Origin: Myrica gale
Lineage: Eukaryota; Streptophyta; Magnoliopsida; Fagales; Myricaceae
NCBI GenBank assembly: GCA_963930655.1
Contig: OZ005601.1
Location: forward strand, 28,272,921-28,336,920
DNA length: 64,000 nt
Direction of reading: 5' to 3'
In this document: piece by piece, positions 23,737-34,789 of the stretch
How positions within the stretch are numbered: the first letter of the stretch is position 1
How the letters are laid out: every line of letters begins with the position of its first letter
Position numbers and translations under genes: made by a program
The notes under the pieces: model-generated
What the model saw: the letters and a program-made list of their open reading frames with translations, nothing else
What the model was told of the DNA's origin: nothing
Databases searched by the model: none

Positions 23737-23910
23737 TGATGGTACTACGTTGCTTTTTTTCTCAAAACTCTCCCATGGAAGAAGGCATTCCATTTACCAT
23801 TTTCCGAGTTTGATCTAAAATGTCCACAAGAAATTGAATTTGATGAGGAACTGTGTAGTTCAAGTAATAAGTTTTCCGCTGACTTTGCTCTTCCCCCCTT
23901 ACAAATCGGT

Positions 23911-24260
23911 TTCCGTATGAGTTGTGGACAGTGTAGGACTCTAGATGCTTGCTTATCCACTCCTCTTTTTTGTTTTGCAAGGATGTTGTGACCAATTCTA
24001 GCCATGGGGTTTCAAGTCGCAGCCCAAATGGTGTCAAAGGCACAAAGAGAGCAACTGGGTATAAAGTTGGTAAACTTGACAATCTTGCGGATCATGAACT
24101 AAGAACAATATCGTCTTTTCTTCCTCCTATAATGGTTGAAGTATTCAGGAAAATGATTACCTCAAGGAAGAAAAAGGCCAGAAAAAAACTGCTGCTTCGA
24201 CTGTATCAAACTGCTCTGTTGTTAGCAGATGACTGGGTGCTTGTAGTAATAATTAAAAAA
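23911..24260 (+). pseudogene. PP2C phosphatase remnant (exons 3-4 region)
   Basis: This stretch aligns with the intact PP2C gene around 43885-44300. Shared words are GAGTTGKGGACA, CTTGCTTATCCACT, CCATGGGGKTTCAAG, then ATRGTTGAAGTATT and GATTACCTCARRGAAGAAAAAGGCC. Frameshifts and substitutions destroy the frame, and no SMED or DGHGG motif survives intact. It follows the RABC remnant's 3' UTR directly, so the 4 kb separating RABC and PP2C in the intact arrangement has been lost here. Confidence 0.8.
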
Positions 24261-24851
24261 AAAATGACAATTCCATCTCTTTTTTGTTGTCAACCGAAGT
24301 AGATAACATTTGTCCTGCAACTTACAGGTCCACTTGCGTGAAACCAAAGCCTCGGGGAACTCATCATTAAGATATAGCGGGTTACCGATCCTTTCCGTTT
24401 TATTCGTTTCCTGCTTTCTCGTCTTCAGTGTTACCCAGCAATCAAGTCACGACTGTGAATCCAACGGCTGGCACATCTGGTAGAAACTTAAGATTGTCAC
24501 ATTCGCAGATCCAACGGTTAAAGCGTGGATTAGCAAACTCAATTACTGTGTACGCATGGCATCGGATCTGAACTCATCATCGGTGCTCCGTTACAGAGCC
24601 AAGGAGAAGACTTTGGAGGTTTCTTTGCCTCTCTGCAACCTTCTTCCTTTTACTTTCCCCGGAGCACGCAGCATAAGTAAGATAATTGAACAAATAAAGA
24701 AATACAGGATCTCCGCCTCCTCTATCCAGATCTGTTTCCTGTCAAACTTGAATCCCAGGTTGACGCTGGTGGCGATTGGTTGGGACTGTTGAAGGATTAA
24801 TTGGATACGTACTTTTGCGTACATATATATATATATATATATACATCAATA
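24261..24851 (+). promoter_or_regulatory. Presumed promoter and leader of RABC1
   Basis: The block TTTGCCTCTCTGCAACCTTC near 24619 resembles TTGCCTCTCTGCGAACCTGC near 36358, upstream of the second RABC gene, so the two promoters appear to share ancestry. A TA repeat (about 24823-24843) lies immediately before the ATG. No clear TATA box was identified. Confidence 0.4.
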
Positions 24852-27800
24852 ATGGATACGGCGTCGTCTTCGAGTCAGCTGGAGTTTGATTACCTGTTCA
24901 AGTTGTTGATGATCGGGGATTCTGGTGTTGGGAAGAGCACGCTCCTCTTGAGCTTCACTTCCGATTCGTTTGAGGATCTCTCTCCTACCATCGGTCAGCT
25001 TAGCACTTCCCTCATCTTCTATGTTTCTTTTAACTTTTGTTTTGTTTGATCCTTTTTCAGAAGTTTTTCCATTGGCAATTAGTTTGATATGCGTGGGTAT
25101 GGAGAAGTTTCCTTACTGCTATGGATGACTTTTACATTTATCATTATAATAATGACTGGGATGGTATTTGTTATTGATTTATTAATTTGTAGGTGTGGAT
25201 TTTAAGGTGAAACATGTCAATATTGGGGGGAAGAAACTGAAGCTTGCGATTTGGGACACAGGTATGTATGTTGAGGTATTCTTTTGAAAATGGAAACATC
25301 CCATTGATTATTGTTGCTGTCTAAACAATCTCTTTTTTGACATTATGTGAACAAACCTTGGATTTGTGCATCATTGTGTAGGAAAGGTCTTGTTATCTTA
25401 AATTCATTACTCATTATTTTTAGCATGATCGTACACTTGACATCCTTTTTTTAATCACCGGTACTGTAGGATTCTTAAGATACCCCCATATGCCCATGAA
25501 AGCTCAATCATATTAGATCCTGAATGTACACATAACAATGAATTTGTAAAGAAATTAATTTGGTGGCTGTAGTGCCTAATCTTTGAAATCTTAAGACTTT
25601 GTTTCTGTTTTTCCGTGGATAATATTCTGATTTAATAGACCCAGACATTTGAAGGCGATGGAAATTTGGGTTGAGTGTTAGACTATGGTTAACTTACACT
25701 TCTGCGGTTGGGTTCCTGTACTGGACTGGAAAAGATTGCACTCTCAAGTCTCAGCAATAGACTAAATTGACTCAGAGTTAACTACTGTAAGAGTGACTTG
25801 ATTTCTATGAATATGAGAAGTTTCAGCAGAAAGATTACAATTTTTTTTATGCTAGAAGCAGAGACGGATTTATCGAAAATATTTCTGAGATAAAAATGAT
25901 AGGCTATTTTTAGGCCCAGGCCCCAGTTTTTTCTCCCAAATTTTTGGTTGAAAACATATTTAACCTTCATGCCTCCCAAAACTGGTTTTTAAAGAAAATC
26001 TCACTGTCCCTCCCTCCAAAATTTGGTGAAAAAAGATAGTAGATATTTTTAAGCCTGTCTTAGAGAATTTTTCTAACCCTCTTGGATTATAAGATATTTT
26101 TAAGTCACTTTCTCCCCTTAAAACACGTCGTTAGCTTTTAATACTTGATCTACATGGTCCCAAATTACTAATGGTCTGGAAGGCCACTAAAAATATGTAC
26201 ACTTTCTTGCCCTTTGAAGACTTTTTTTCCTCCTTTCAGCTCCATCATTGATACTTGGTAAACTTACAAAGTGGCAAGCAGCAGACACCCAAAAGAAAAA
26301 TAAAAGAAACAAGACACCCCACTTAAGATAAAATCTTTGCTCTGCCACTGGTTGGAAACCCTTGTGCATCAGTTGTATAAGCATGTCATAAACCCCAATT
26401 CTGTGGTTATAGTGTGTCTGCAACGCTTTTCTATGGTTATGGTGTGTCTTCAACACTTCATACACTTGATAATGTAATTGATACCTGATGCAAGCAATTA
26501 TAAAACAAAAGCCGGATTCATTTTTTTTTCCTGACCAAATTTTTCTTGTTGCTATTCTTGAGCTGGACAAGAAAGATTTAGAACTCTCACCAGCTCATAT
26601 TACAGAGGTGCTCAAGGGATAATAATGGGTACGTTGATTCAACTCCTTCGTGATTATGTTATCTTTTGAGAACCAATGAATCTCCAAAAATGCTTAGTTA
26701 TGAATCTCACCTGTCCTGACACATACTAGCCAGATTCATTTTCATGTTGCAATTTTTTAATTCACATTGATTATTTTGTATACCTAAGTGTAATTGTGGG
26801 AATGATGCAGTGTACGATGTAACACGGAGAGAAACTTTTACTAATCTATCTGATATATGGGCTAAAGAAATTGACTTGTACTCAACAAATCAAGATTGCA
26901 TCAAGATGCTTGTTGGCAACAAAGTTGATAAGGTATGTCTTTAACTTACTTGCACTTGTTCTAATTTGAATTGTTGAGGGCATCCTGTTCTCCATACAAA
27001 TTTTGAAGGTTAAGATTTCACTAAGATCTCATAACCTAAGGCCCTATGCTAGTGAGACAACTGGGTAGCATCATTTTAGGGAGTGCAGGGCAGTTAGATA
27101 TCAATTAGTTTTTCGATTAGGATTGGATTATTGGTTTAGTTTCAGAACTTTTTTGGATTATTGGGTTATCATGTTCTTTCTGTTACTTAAATTAAGGGTG
27201 TCATGTACATTGAAACTTTTCTTTCTTTTCAGGAAAGCGAAAGGGTTGTCAGCAAAAAAGAGGGTATTGATTTTGCTAGAGAATATGGGTGTCTTTTCTT
27301 AGAATGTAGTGCGAAAACTCGAGTCAATGTGGAGCAATGCTTTGAAGAGCTTGTACTGAAGGTATGCAAAATACTGAAATAACTTCTCTCAGCAACATTT
27401 TATCAAGTATTTCTGTACGTTATTATTAGGAGGTGCAACAGTTCGGATGTGGGTTTGGTTCCAGGTGTCAAACCTAGTACCTTCTCTCAGGAATCTTGGG
27501 ATAATGCTGGCTATTAGAATAGTCTCATAAGTTATTCATTTCATCCAGAGACTCTTTATCCATGCTTATTCCCATGTAGCCTTTGGGTAGATATTATAGT
27601 CTGATTTGTTAGGTTAAACTCAGCACTTGACATTGGTGACTATTATCTTTGACTTCTATGCATCTGCCTTCAGAGGTTGTGATACAAGGACACCACAAAC
27701 AGGAGGATGCTGCAAATAATAAAAAGCGTTTTTATTATTTAAGATTTATTTGGAATTTGACTGACAGTTTTATGAGACATTTATTTAAGATTCATTTAAG

Positions 27801-27940
27801 AAATGTGTTACCATGTTGATCTGCAGATTTTGGAGACACCTAGCCTCTTAGCTGAGGGCTCAGCTGGGGTGAAAAAGAACATATTCAAAGAGAAACCTCC
27901 ACAATCTAAGGCGTCCACCGGTGGCTGTTGCTCTTCGTGA
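24852..27940 (+). CDS. RABC1: Rab18-type small GTPase RABC1
   Basis: A membrane-traffic GTPase of the plant RABC (Rab18) clade. Six exons: 24852-24993, 25193-25261, 26563-26628, 26811-26932, 27233-27361 and 27827-27940, all GT-AG and in phase, giving 213 aa. Visible motifs are the P-loop GDSGVGKS (residues 22-29), switch I threonine T46 in SPTIG, DTAGQE (69-74, Q73), NKVD (129-132), ECSAK (157-161) and C-terminal GGCCSS with C210/C211 for double geranylgeranylation. It closely resembles my memory of Arabidopsis RABC1, including [14 protein letters not shown]. Rab18 proteins act at the ER, lipid droplets and autophagosomes; the role here is inferred from family. Intron 2 holds a possible hAT remnant. 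This is the only array copy with all motifs standard. Confidence 0.95.
25859..26350. mobile_element. Possible old hAT-like element in RABC1 intron 2
   Basis: It starts CAGAGACGGATTTA and ends TTTGCTCTGCCACTG, resembling the CAGTGGCGGA ends of other elements in this window. The 8-bp flanks GCTAGAAG and GTTGGAAA match at only five positions, so the insertion is old or the boundaries are off. Confidence 0.35.
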
Positions 27941-29141
27941 TTGTACTCGTGTCTCCATTGAACACTCCTCTCCAAATACGATTCCTTTTACCTTTCCACC
28001 AGTTTGATCTTAAAATGTTTACATGTAGTTGAATTTGAAGGGAACTGTGGTCTAAATGCTAATGTTTGCAGTGACTCGTCTTCCCCCCCTATGAACGATT
28101 GTCACTCCTGCACCCCCCTCTCCCATTTCAATCACAATTTCAATTTTTATTTTCTTCTTAAGCCTGATTGCAGTTAAATTGTTGAGGTGACATTAGATTT
28201 TTGCGGGAAAACAAATCTCGGAACTTTTTTTTTTGAGGATTAAAAAAATTCGTCCTCTGCAGTAACCTACTTCATAGAATCATAAAAATTTGGCGGTTCT
28301 CTTTATCATCAAAGCACCAAAAATTGGCACCGTTTGAAACAAAACTTATATTTTGTAGTGAGCTGAGTTAGAGAAAAAAAAAAGGAACAAAGAAGAAGAA
28401 GAAAGCCGAAGTACTTCCCTATTGAAAGAATTGCATATGGCTAGGTGGGGATGAGGCCGCAGCTGGCAAGTCAGTCAGCTTTCGTTCTTGGTCATCTTAG
28501 CACAATTAAAAACAGAGTCGTGGGCAACAGAGTGCCAAGTGCTTGACTTTTGGATTCCAAACTTAAGATTACGTTCTTTATATCTAGTTGGTTCAATCAT
28601 GTGTGATAAAGTCATCACGATCTGTTAATTACTTGTTTTTGAAAATGTGAAGTTCGAAATATCACAACTAGTTTGAAACTTGTCACAATTTTTAATGATG
28701 TTTGACGAGTACATGTTATATGCAAACCATAGTTCCTGTCTATCCCCTTGTTTCTAAATCAAAGGGTTATCGTATGATCAGCTTCACAAGTAGGGGTTTT
28801 AAGAATATAATTCCAAGTTGTGCAAAGTTTGATAGCTTCAAATCCCATTGACTCTTTTAAATGCAAGGATACTTAAAAGTATATTTGTGATGATCCTCTC
28901 TATTTACCAATTGCTTCCCTTATCCTTCCAGTAATTTGCTAACCCAAAACCCTTCTTGCTTTGATTCTTCCTCGAACAGAAATAGATAGCAATATTATTG
29001 CTGCAATTTCCATGACACCTAACTGCGAAACCAGACTCATTTCAAAGCAAACACGTAAGAAACACTTTTTCGATTTGAACACACAGGTTGCTCAAATGGG
29101 TAGGCCGGTGAGGCAACTGTAAGGCCCTAATTAGGAAATTA
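27941..29141. other. RABC1 3' UTR and intergenic DNA
   Basis: The first about 150 bp are homologous to the 3' UTR of the RABC remnant at 23737-23905. I see nothing else recognisable. Confidence 0.4.
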
Positions 29142-29362
29142 TATACTAAAAAATAGGAACCATTTTTATAAAATTAAATTTGAGAAAAAAAGCCTAAAAC
29201 TTGAGAATATAATTAATGACCTACAAAATAGTAACATTGTAGTTTACACAAATGAAATATGCCCTCTGAAGGACCCATATTATAACCTAAAAAAATAGGA
29301 AGCATTTTTATAAAATTGAATTTGAGAAAAAAGCCTAAAACTTTGAGAATATAATTAATGAA
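29142..29362. repeat. Direct repeat of about 80 bp
   Basis: Two copies, about 29142-29221 and 29280-29362, share AATAGGAASCATTTTTATAA and GAGAATATAATTAATGA with small differences. Non-coding. Confidence 0.7.
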
Positions 29363-29529
29363 AGGTCTAGAACATTCTAAAAACTAGTTTACAAAATTAA
29401 AATTGAAAATAAAAAAGGGATGCTAGAAACTAGAACTAGCACTTAAACAGTATAATTAAGCCTATTAGCTTTTTCATCTTTTTTTCCTAAACAATATCAA
29501 TACTCCTCATAAATTCTTAGCATACACAA

Positions 29530-30965
29530 ATCTTAGTGGATCGATCTTTTTGCTAAAGAGAAAAACAATCACACAACTGATTTTTTTGTTAAATTTCTTA
29601 AAATATTTCTCTCTCAAGATAGATTAAGTTAGAAGGCAATATTTTTATGACTTGCCTAAGCCTCCAAAATTATTTTTTTCTTATATAGTGTTTGAATTGT
29701 AAAATTTTAACAAAATTTTATCTTTATAAAACATAATTCAAAATTTTACTTTTACTTTTATTACTCATTCACCAATTTTAATACATCTTTTTTTTAACAC
29801 CAACATAAAATTTTAATAAAAGTTTACTAAAATTTTATAACCAATGCTATGTAAATCTAAGCCCCAAAAATTGTTGAGCCGTCCTGTTTGAACACTTCTG
29901 AGCCCTCCAACATGTCTGACACACAAGTGGGGGATACATTAATGACCAAGTTGTGGGAAAAACGGCTTCATTTTTCCAGTCTCAGCAACACCTTGGGCGA
30001 ATTTTTTTGAATTTGGATACTAATTTATAATATTTAAATTGATGGTTATTTATTTTTTATTATAATATAAATATTTGAAAGTTATTAAAAAAAATAGAGA
30101 AGAAGAAGACAAATGCGGATAAAAAAAACAAACAAAGAAGAAGACAAACACTAATGCGGTAAAAAAACAAAAAATAAAAGAAGAAGACAAACATTAATGC
30201 AGTAAAAAAACAAACGAACGAAAGAGGAAAGAGTGATTGACGCATGGACAAGTTGCAGGGAAGGGGGTAAGCGCAGGCGCCTACTGACATGCTGCAAGGG
30301 AAGTGGGACTGACAAACAGCAGGGGAAGGGGCAGGTATCGCAGAGGATATTTAATATTCGGACGAAATGACCATATTGCCCTCAACCAAAACGCTAACGT
30401 TGGATAAAGCAGTGGGGTATTTCGTCCATTCACCTGTCCGAGTGGTTAATGCGCTAAACTTGTGAGGCCATGTGTTTTTTCAAATTCCAGTTTTGCCCTT
30501 CGGTATTTATTTACTCAAAGCATTACAGGAGGGTAGGTTGGTAATTTTCCATATGCATGGTCAGGGTAAAAATAGAAAACAAATAGTTGCATCCTAGATT
30601 TAAACATGTTCGGTTGATTTCGTGGAAACTTGAATGCGAATTTGTTAGGATTCACCGAAACGAACGATCACTTAGTGGATTGATTTTTTGCTAAAGAGTA
30701 AAACAATCCCACAACTGATTTTTTTGTTAAATTTCTCAAAATATTTCTCTATATTTCAAGATAGATTAAACTAGAAGGAATGTTTTTATGACTTGCCTAA
30801 GCCCCAAAATTGTTTTTTTTCTAAATCTAAGCCCCCAAAATTGTTGAGCCGCCCTGTTTGAACGCTTCTGAGCCCTCCAACCCGTCTGATACACAAGTGG
30901 GGATACATTAATGACCAAGTTGTGGGAAAAACCGCTTCATTTTTCCGGTCTCAGCAACACCTTGG
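29530..30965. repeat. Duplicated RABC-upstream segment, two copies
   Basis: The block at about 29530-29690 plus 29860-29995 recurs at about 30670-30965. Shared words include CAACTGATTTTTTTGTTAAA, GACTTGCCTAAGCC, TTGTTGAGCCG and GACCAAGTTGTGGGAAAAAC. The last part (CAAGTTGTGGGAAAAC) also recurs at about 36209, upstream of the second complete RABC gene. The first copy holds an extra AT-rich 170 bp at about 29690-29860. These look like duplicated RABC upstream regions. Confidence 0.7.
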
Positions 30966-31200
30966 ACAGAGAAGAGGTCGTCGTCACCTACCTAATGTCA
31001 CGTGGTGGTGCTGATCCAAACTATTGGCTTTGAAAACTTTCGTCGTCTGCAGCTTGCCCTTTTCCTCCTTTGTCTTTCCGCAGAGCAAGCAAAATGATAC
31101 ATGCATATATAAATACACAAATAATGACCCTCCTCTACCACATCATCTAACTTTTCCTGTATTTCTTCAAACTTACCACCAAGTTTAGGAATCGAATACC
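30900..31200 (+). promoter_or_regulatory. Orphan RABC-type promoter
   Basis: The order of words matches the promoter at 36200-36500: GACCAAGTTGTGGGAAAA, CAGCAACACCTTGG, then GAGCAAGCAAAATGA, a TATA box (TATATAAAT at 31106-31114) and CCTCCTCT. No RABC exon 1 follows; exons 1-5 are absent and a hAT element begins at 31406. The only coding trace of this unit is the last exon at 33058. Confidence 0.55.
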
Positions 31201-32199
31201 ACGGTGGTGTGATTCGTTGGGAGTGTTAAGGTTTTGTTAAGTTTTGAGGGCAACACTCTATTGTCCTCTGTACATGAACTATATCTCATCACTTCCTCTT
31301 TCTCTCTCTCTCTGTGTTTAGAGATCAGTTAATCAAACTCAGGTGGTGAAAACGTAATAAAATAGCTATTTCTGAAATATTTTGCCAAGTGATGTGAGGT
31401 CCTCAAAGTGGCGTATCTAGGATCTAAAATGAGCGGGGGCGAATTTCTAAGGCAAAACAAAGTCCAAAAAAAAATTTCACATAATGTAAAAAATGTTCTG
31501 AAAATATTGTAAAATAACTTCGTTCTCAATAGTGTCAAAAAATTTCCTCTCAATGTATTAGGGCTGCACAACGACACCTACACCGGGTAGGCCGGTTTTA
31601 AAATAATTATCACCTACACCTACACCGTTAAGGGCAAAAACCGGCCCTTAGCGGTGACGGTTTAATGGTGGCAATTTTCGGTTATCCTACATTCATATTT
31701 GGCCATTTTTTTAGCATCTTACGCACTTGGCTTAATGTATTTTGTTCTTTTTTCTTTTGGTTCATTACTCACATATCAATAAAATCTAAACTAATGAAAT
31801 CCAAATTCCAAAATCAATAAAATTAAAGAGATGATTCGACTGAATAGGGGGTTTGCGAAGTGAGGAGAGTTTAAAGTTTAAACAAAACGATTCGTTTTGT
31901 TTTTTTAAAAAAAACATAGTCGAGAGGGGGGAAATGAGGTTCGCGCGGGTGTCCTGGGGGACCAGGGGTCCAGGACTCCAGGGTCAGGGTGACTGAGGAG
32001 GGGGAAATGAAAATCGGGGACCAGGGCTTCCAGGGGTCTTGGGAGGGCCTTTAGGGGGACCATATTCACTTTCAACCAACTGATGAAGCAAAATAAAATA
32101 AAAATGTCATCTTCTATTCCTGAAAGAAACCTATAAATCTACAACTTTTAAACAAGGTTTGATGATAGCTGGAAGTGTTGATTTGTCCATCCAATGCAG

Positions 32200-32489
32200 G
32201 TTATGAGTAATGGAAGGTTTAAGAGTGTCCACCACAAAGCCGTAACCAACAAGTTATTGCGCGAGTATCACTGGTCGTGTTCTATGGATCAAATTACGAC
32301 ACTGTGATTTGCCCAGTTGAGGATTTGATTGATGAGGAGCACCCTCCACTGTACCGAAGCTATACTTTCAAAGAGTTTATGGAAGAATTCCATAGACAAG
32401 AAGGAATGAGAAGGAGAGTAAAGGAAGCTTTCGAGTTGCCATGTACTAGAGTATTGATGGTTCAAATATTTGTAACACAGACCGCTTAA
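32200..32489 (+). pseudogene. 2-oxoglutarate/Fe(II)-dependent dioxygenase last exon, frameshifted
   Basis: After an ATGCAG acceptor the frame reads VMSNGRFKSVHHKAVTNK, the conserved stretch holding the distal iron-ligand histidine of plant 2-ODDs. A one-base shift near 32258-32263 then separates this from the downstream frame, which carries ARVSL (the RxS 2-oxoglutarate motif) and continues LIDEEHPPLYRSYTFKEFM to a stop at 32489. Upstream exons with the HxD pair are absent. The ending resembles DMR6-like or hyoscyamine-6-dioxygenase-like 2-ODDs, but substrate class cannot be set. It lies inside the element 31406-33036. Confidence 0.85.
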
Positions 32490-32844
32490 TTTGTTTGGTT
32501 TGTTTCTGTGCATTTCAAATCCACATCATCTAGCGTGGACAATATTAGAAATTCACTTCATAGCTTTAATTGGTTCTCTACTTACTATTGTTTATCAGAC
32601 GGGGAAAAATAAAATAAAAATTAGACAAACCTTAATGACCTTTTTTTTACAACGTACGCATTTTACCCTCGTGAGGCCCACATGCATCCAATCCATCCGC
32701 GTAAGGCCCATACAAATACAATAATGAATCCTTTGAACAAATTACAATAAAAACGGAAATTAAAGCTGAGAAAAAAAGACCCAGCAGAAACTAATCAAGT
32801 GTGTGTCGACTTAGATTGAGATCTTCTAGAGATAAAAGGTAAAA

Positions 32845-33013
32845 GGTAATGGCAATTGGACCGGATGTACTTCTAGAGGATTAGGATCTGCCTAATGGGG
32901 GTAGTTGGGAGCCAGTGGGGGCGGTAATGGCAATTGGACTGGATGTACTTCTAGAGGATTAGGATCTGCCTAATGGGGGTAGTTGGGAGCCAGTGGGGGC
33001 GGCCGCCCCCACT
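32845..33013. repeat. 78-bp tandem repeat next to a 22-bp perfect palindrome
   Basis: Units 32845-32922 and 32923-33000 are almost identical, differing at about one base. They run into AGTGGGGGCGG/CCGCCCCCACT (32992-33013), a perfect palindrome with a NotI-type centre. The whole lies just inside the right end of the hAT-like element. Confidence 0.9.
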
Positions 33014-33057
33014 CGCACCCCCTGGCTCCGCCTCTGGGTTCTCATGTTGATCTGCAG

Positions 33058-33177
33058 ATTTTGGAGACACCTAGTCTGTTGAATGAGCCCTCAGCGCCTG
33101 CCATCAGACAGGAAGCTCATGTCATCGTGCAACAGACACCTCCAAAATCTGATGGCTGTGGTGTTTGCTGCTGTTGA
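33058..33177 (+). pseudogene. Orphan last exon of a RABC GTPase gene
   Basis: After TTGATCTGCAG (the same acceptor context as the intact copies) comes a full last exon: [19 protein letters not shown], ending GCGVCCC and stop, 39 codons. The P-loop to SAK exons are not present upstream, where a hAT-like element lies instead. The C-terminal cysteines are intact, so the exon itself has not decayed. Confidence 0.85.
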
Positions 33178-33215
33178 TTATTGGATTCGGGCGTTTCATG
33201 CAGACTCTCCCCAAA

Positions 33216-34781
33216 CACAAGCCCCGGTTGGCTCCCCCCAAATTTTTTTTTACATGTATTTTTTTATTTTTTATTTTTTTATTAGGTTTGCCCCCCTTGG
33301 CCAAATAAAAATTATGCTTGCCCCCTTGCCTGCCTAGATTAATCAGCCCGCCCCCCTTAAAACCCAAGCAGCCCAATATCTCAAAATCAAATTAAAAGAA
33401 TAAGCAGAGAGATATTTATTTATATCAAAACTTGAAATCCTACATTAACTTGTCGACGTTGTCGTGAATCTTGCAACGAATATTTCATATACTTCTCCTA
33501 AGTCCTGATAATCGTTGTGTGTTGTAATCATTGAAATAAATGTTTTCACTATTCTAGTACTGCTTTTTTTTTTGTTCTTTTGCCTTTTATGTTGGACTTG
33601 GTTGAGAATTTGGATATCGCAAATACTGAGAAAAGGGGTGGTGTGCTCTTGTTGGATAATTGATAATTCAATTATTCAAGTGTGTTGTGTGTCCTTCTTT
33701 ACTTATTAGAGAATCATTGGTTATATCATTTTATTGTCACTATCATCATCTAATTTTACATGTCTGACTTCTCCACAATTTATGAAAATCCAAAGTTGAA
33801 GGAAGACTCATTTTCATCTATCTTTTGTTTGTTTAGGTCTGATTTTTCATAGCCCATGAGAATAACTTGTTTTTTATTGTCTTTCTCTAAAGGTGGAACT
33901 TCTTTTCCATTGTAATTTGTGACGTTTGGATCAAGTTATAAATCTATTTCTTCAAAATTTTAGCCATTAATTTAGCCAGGTAATGGGCACTTTGAACTAC
34001 GATTTTTCTGTTTTCTCATTTTGTAAGGGGAGTAGAATAATTATTTGGATGTTAAAATTGAACTTTTTGTCCAAATTTTTTTTCTATTATCATTTACCAA
34101 GTATGTATTTCCTCCTTGCAATTTCGGGTTATTTTATTGTTGATAGAGATTCCACTCTTGAGAAGCTCGTGTTCAATAGTACTGTCACACTAAAAAAAAC
34201 TATAGCAAGGGTGAGAAGTATTTTTATGCCATTGGAACCTGGATTCTTTTTGAACTTTGGATAATTTGGCTTCTTTTTCCAATATACTTCGTTTTGCTAT
34301 TGTTTCTTTCAAGAATAATAGAAATATAGTAATTGTTTATTTTTCTCATTTATGTGTTATGTTATCTTTTTACATATCCCAATAAATTCAGCAGGACTTA
34401 TTGAGCATAGGGCACATCCTTTCTAGCAACAAAAATAAGTACTTCATTTATGGAAGTAAAAAGTTATATTGCTGAAAATAGTTTATTTCATTTATGTGTT
34501 TTGTTTTACAAAGAATATATATATAAATACTTTTGTTTGTGTGATTAGTTGGTGCTCTATTGGTGTCTTGAACAACAAGAATTTAATCTTTAATGTCACC
34601 TTTCAGTATCAGCAAATAGTACGGTACGTGTATTTCAATATTTTTAGTGTTTTTAGTCCTTAATTTTTTTTTATTTATACTCTTAAGACTTTTTTTGCAT
34701 TAAGTAGTAAAAAAATTTTTTTTTGTCATTTTTCCTTAAAAAGTTTGCCCCCCATTAATTGGGTTTCTGGCTCCGCCACTG
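33216..34781. mobile_element. hAT-like non-autonomous element in the 3' region of the orphan RABC exon
   Basis: An exact 8-bp duplication TCCCCAAA flanks the insert (33208-33215 and 34782-34789). The right end reads TTTCTGGCTCCGCCACTG (reverse complement CAGTGGCGGAGCCAGAAA); the left end CACAAGCCCCGGTTGGC is a degraded partner. The interior is AT-rich with G/C-run words near both ends (TTTGCCCCCC...). I recognise no captured gene or transposase. Confidence 0.7.
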
Positions 34782-34789
34782 TCCCCAAA

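Larger units (their letters stand above)
31406..33036. mobile_element. hAT-like element carrying a dioxygenase exon
   Basis: The left end AAGTGGCGTATCTAGGATC and right end (reverse complement CAGAGGCGGAGCCAGG) are variants of the CAGTGGCGGA terminus. The flanks GGTCCTCA (31398-31405) and GGTTCTCA (33037-33044) match at seven of eight bases, a hAT-size duplication. Inside are a hAT-like end TAGGGCTGCACAACG near 31559, a GC-rich patch, the dioxygenase exon and a 78-bp tandem repeat next to the right end. It was inserted in what was intron 5 of a RABC copy, whose acceptor and last exon follow at 33058. No transposase is seen. Confidence 0.65.

Noticed and set aside
30432-30500. tRNA-like sequence (GTCCGAGTGGTTAATGCG, then TTCAAATTCCAG)
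   Set aside because: It resembles A and B boxes of a Ser/Leu-type tRNA, but no acceptor stem or proper anticodon arm could be folded; at most a SINE trace.
31559-31700. Possible separate hAT start TAGGGCTGCACAACG
   Set aside because: It has a typical left end but no right end or duplication, so it is treated as a fragment within the larger element.
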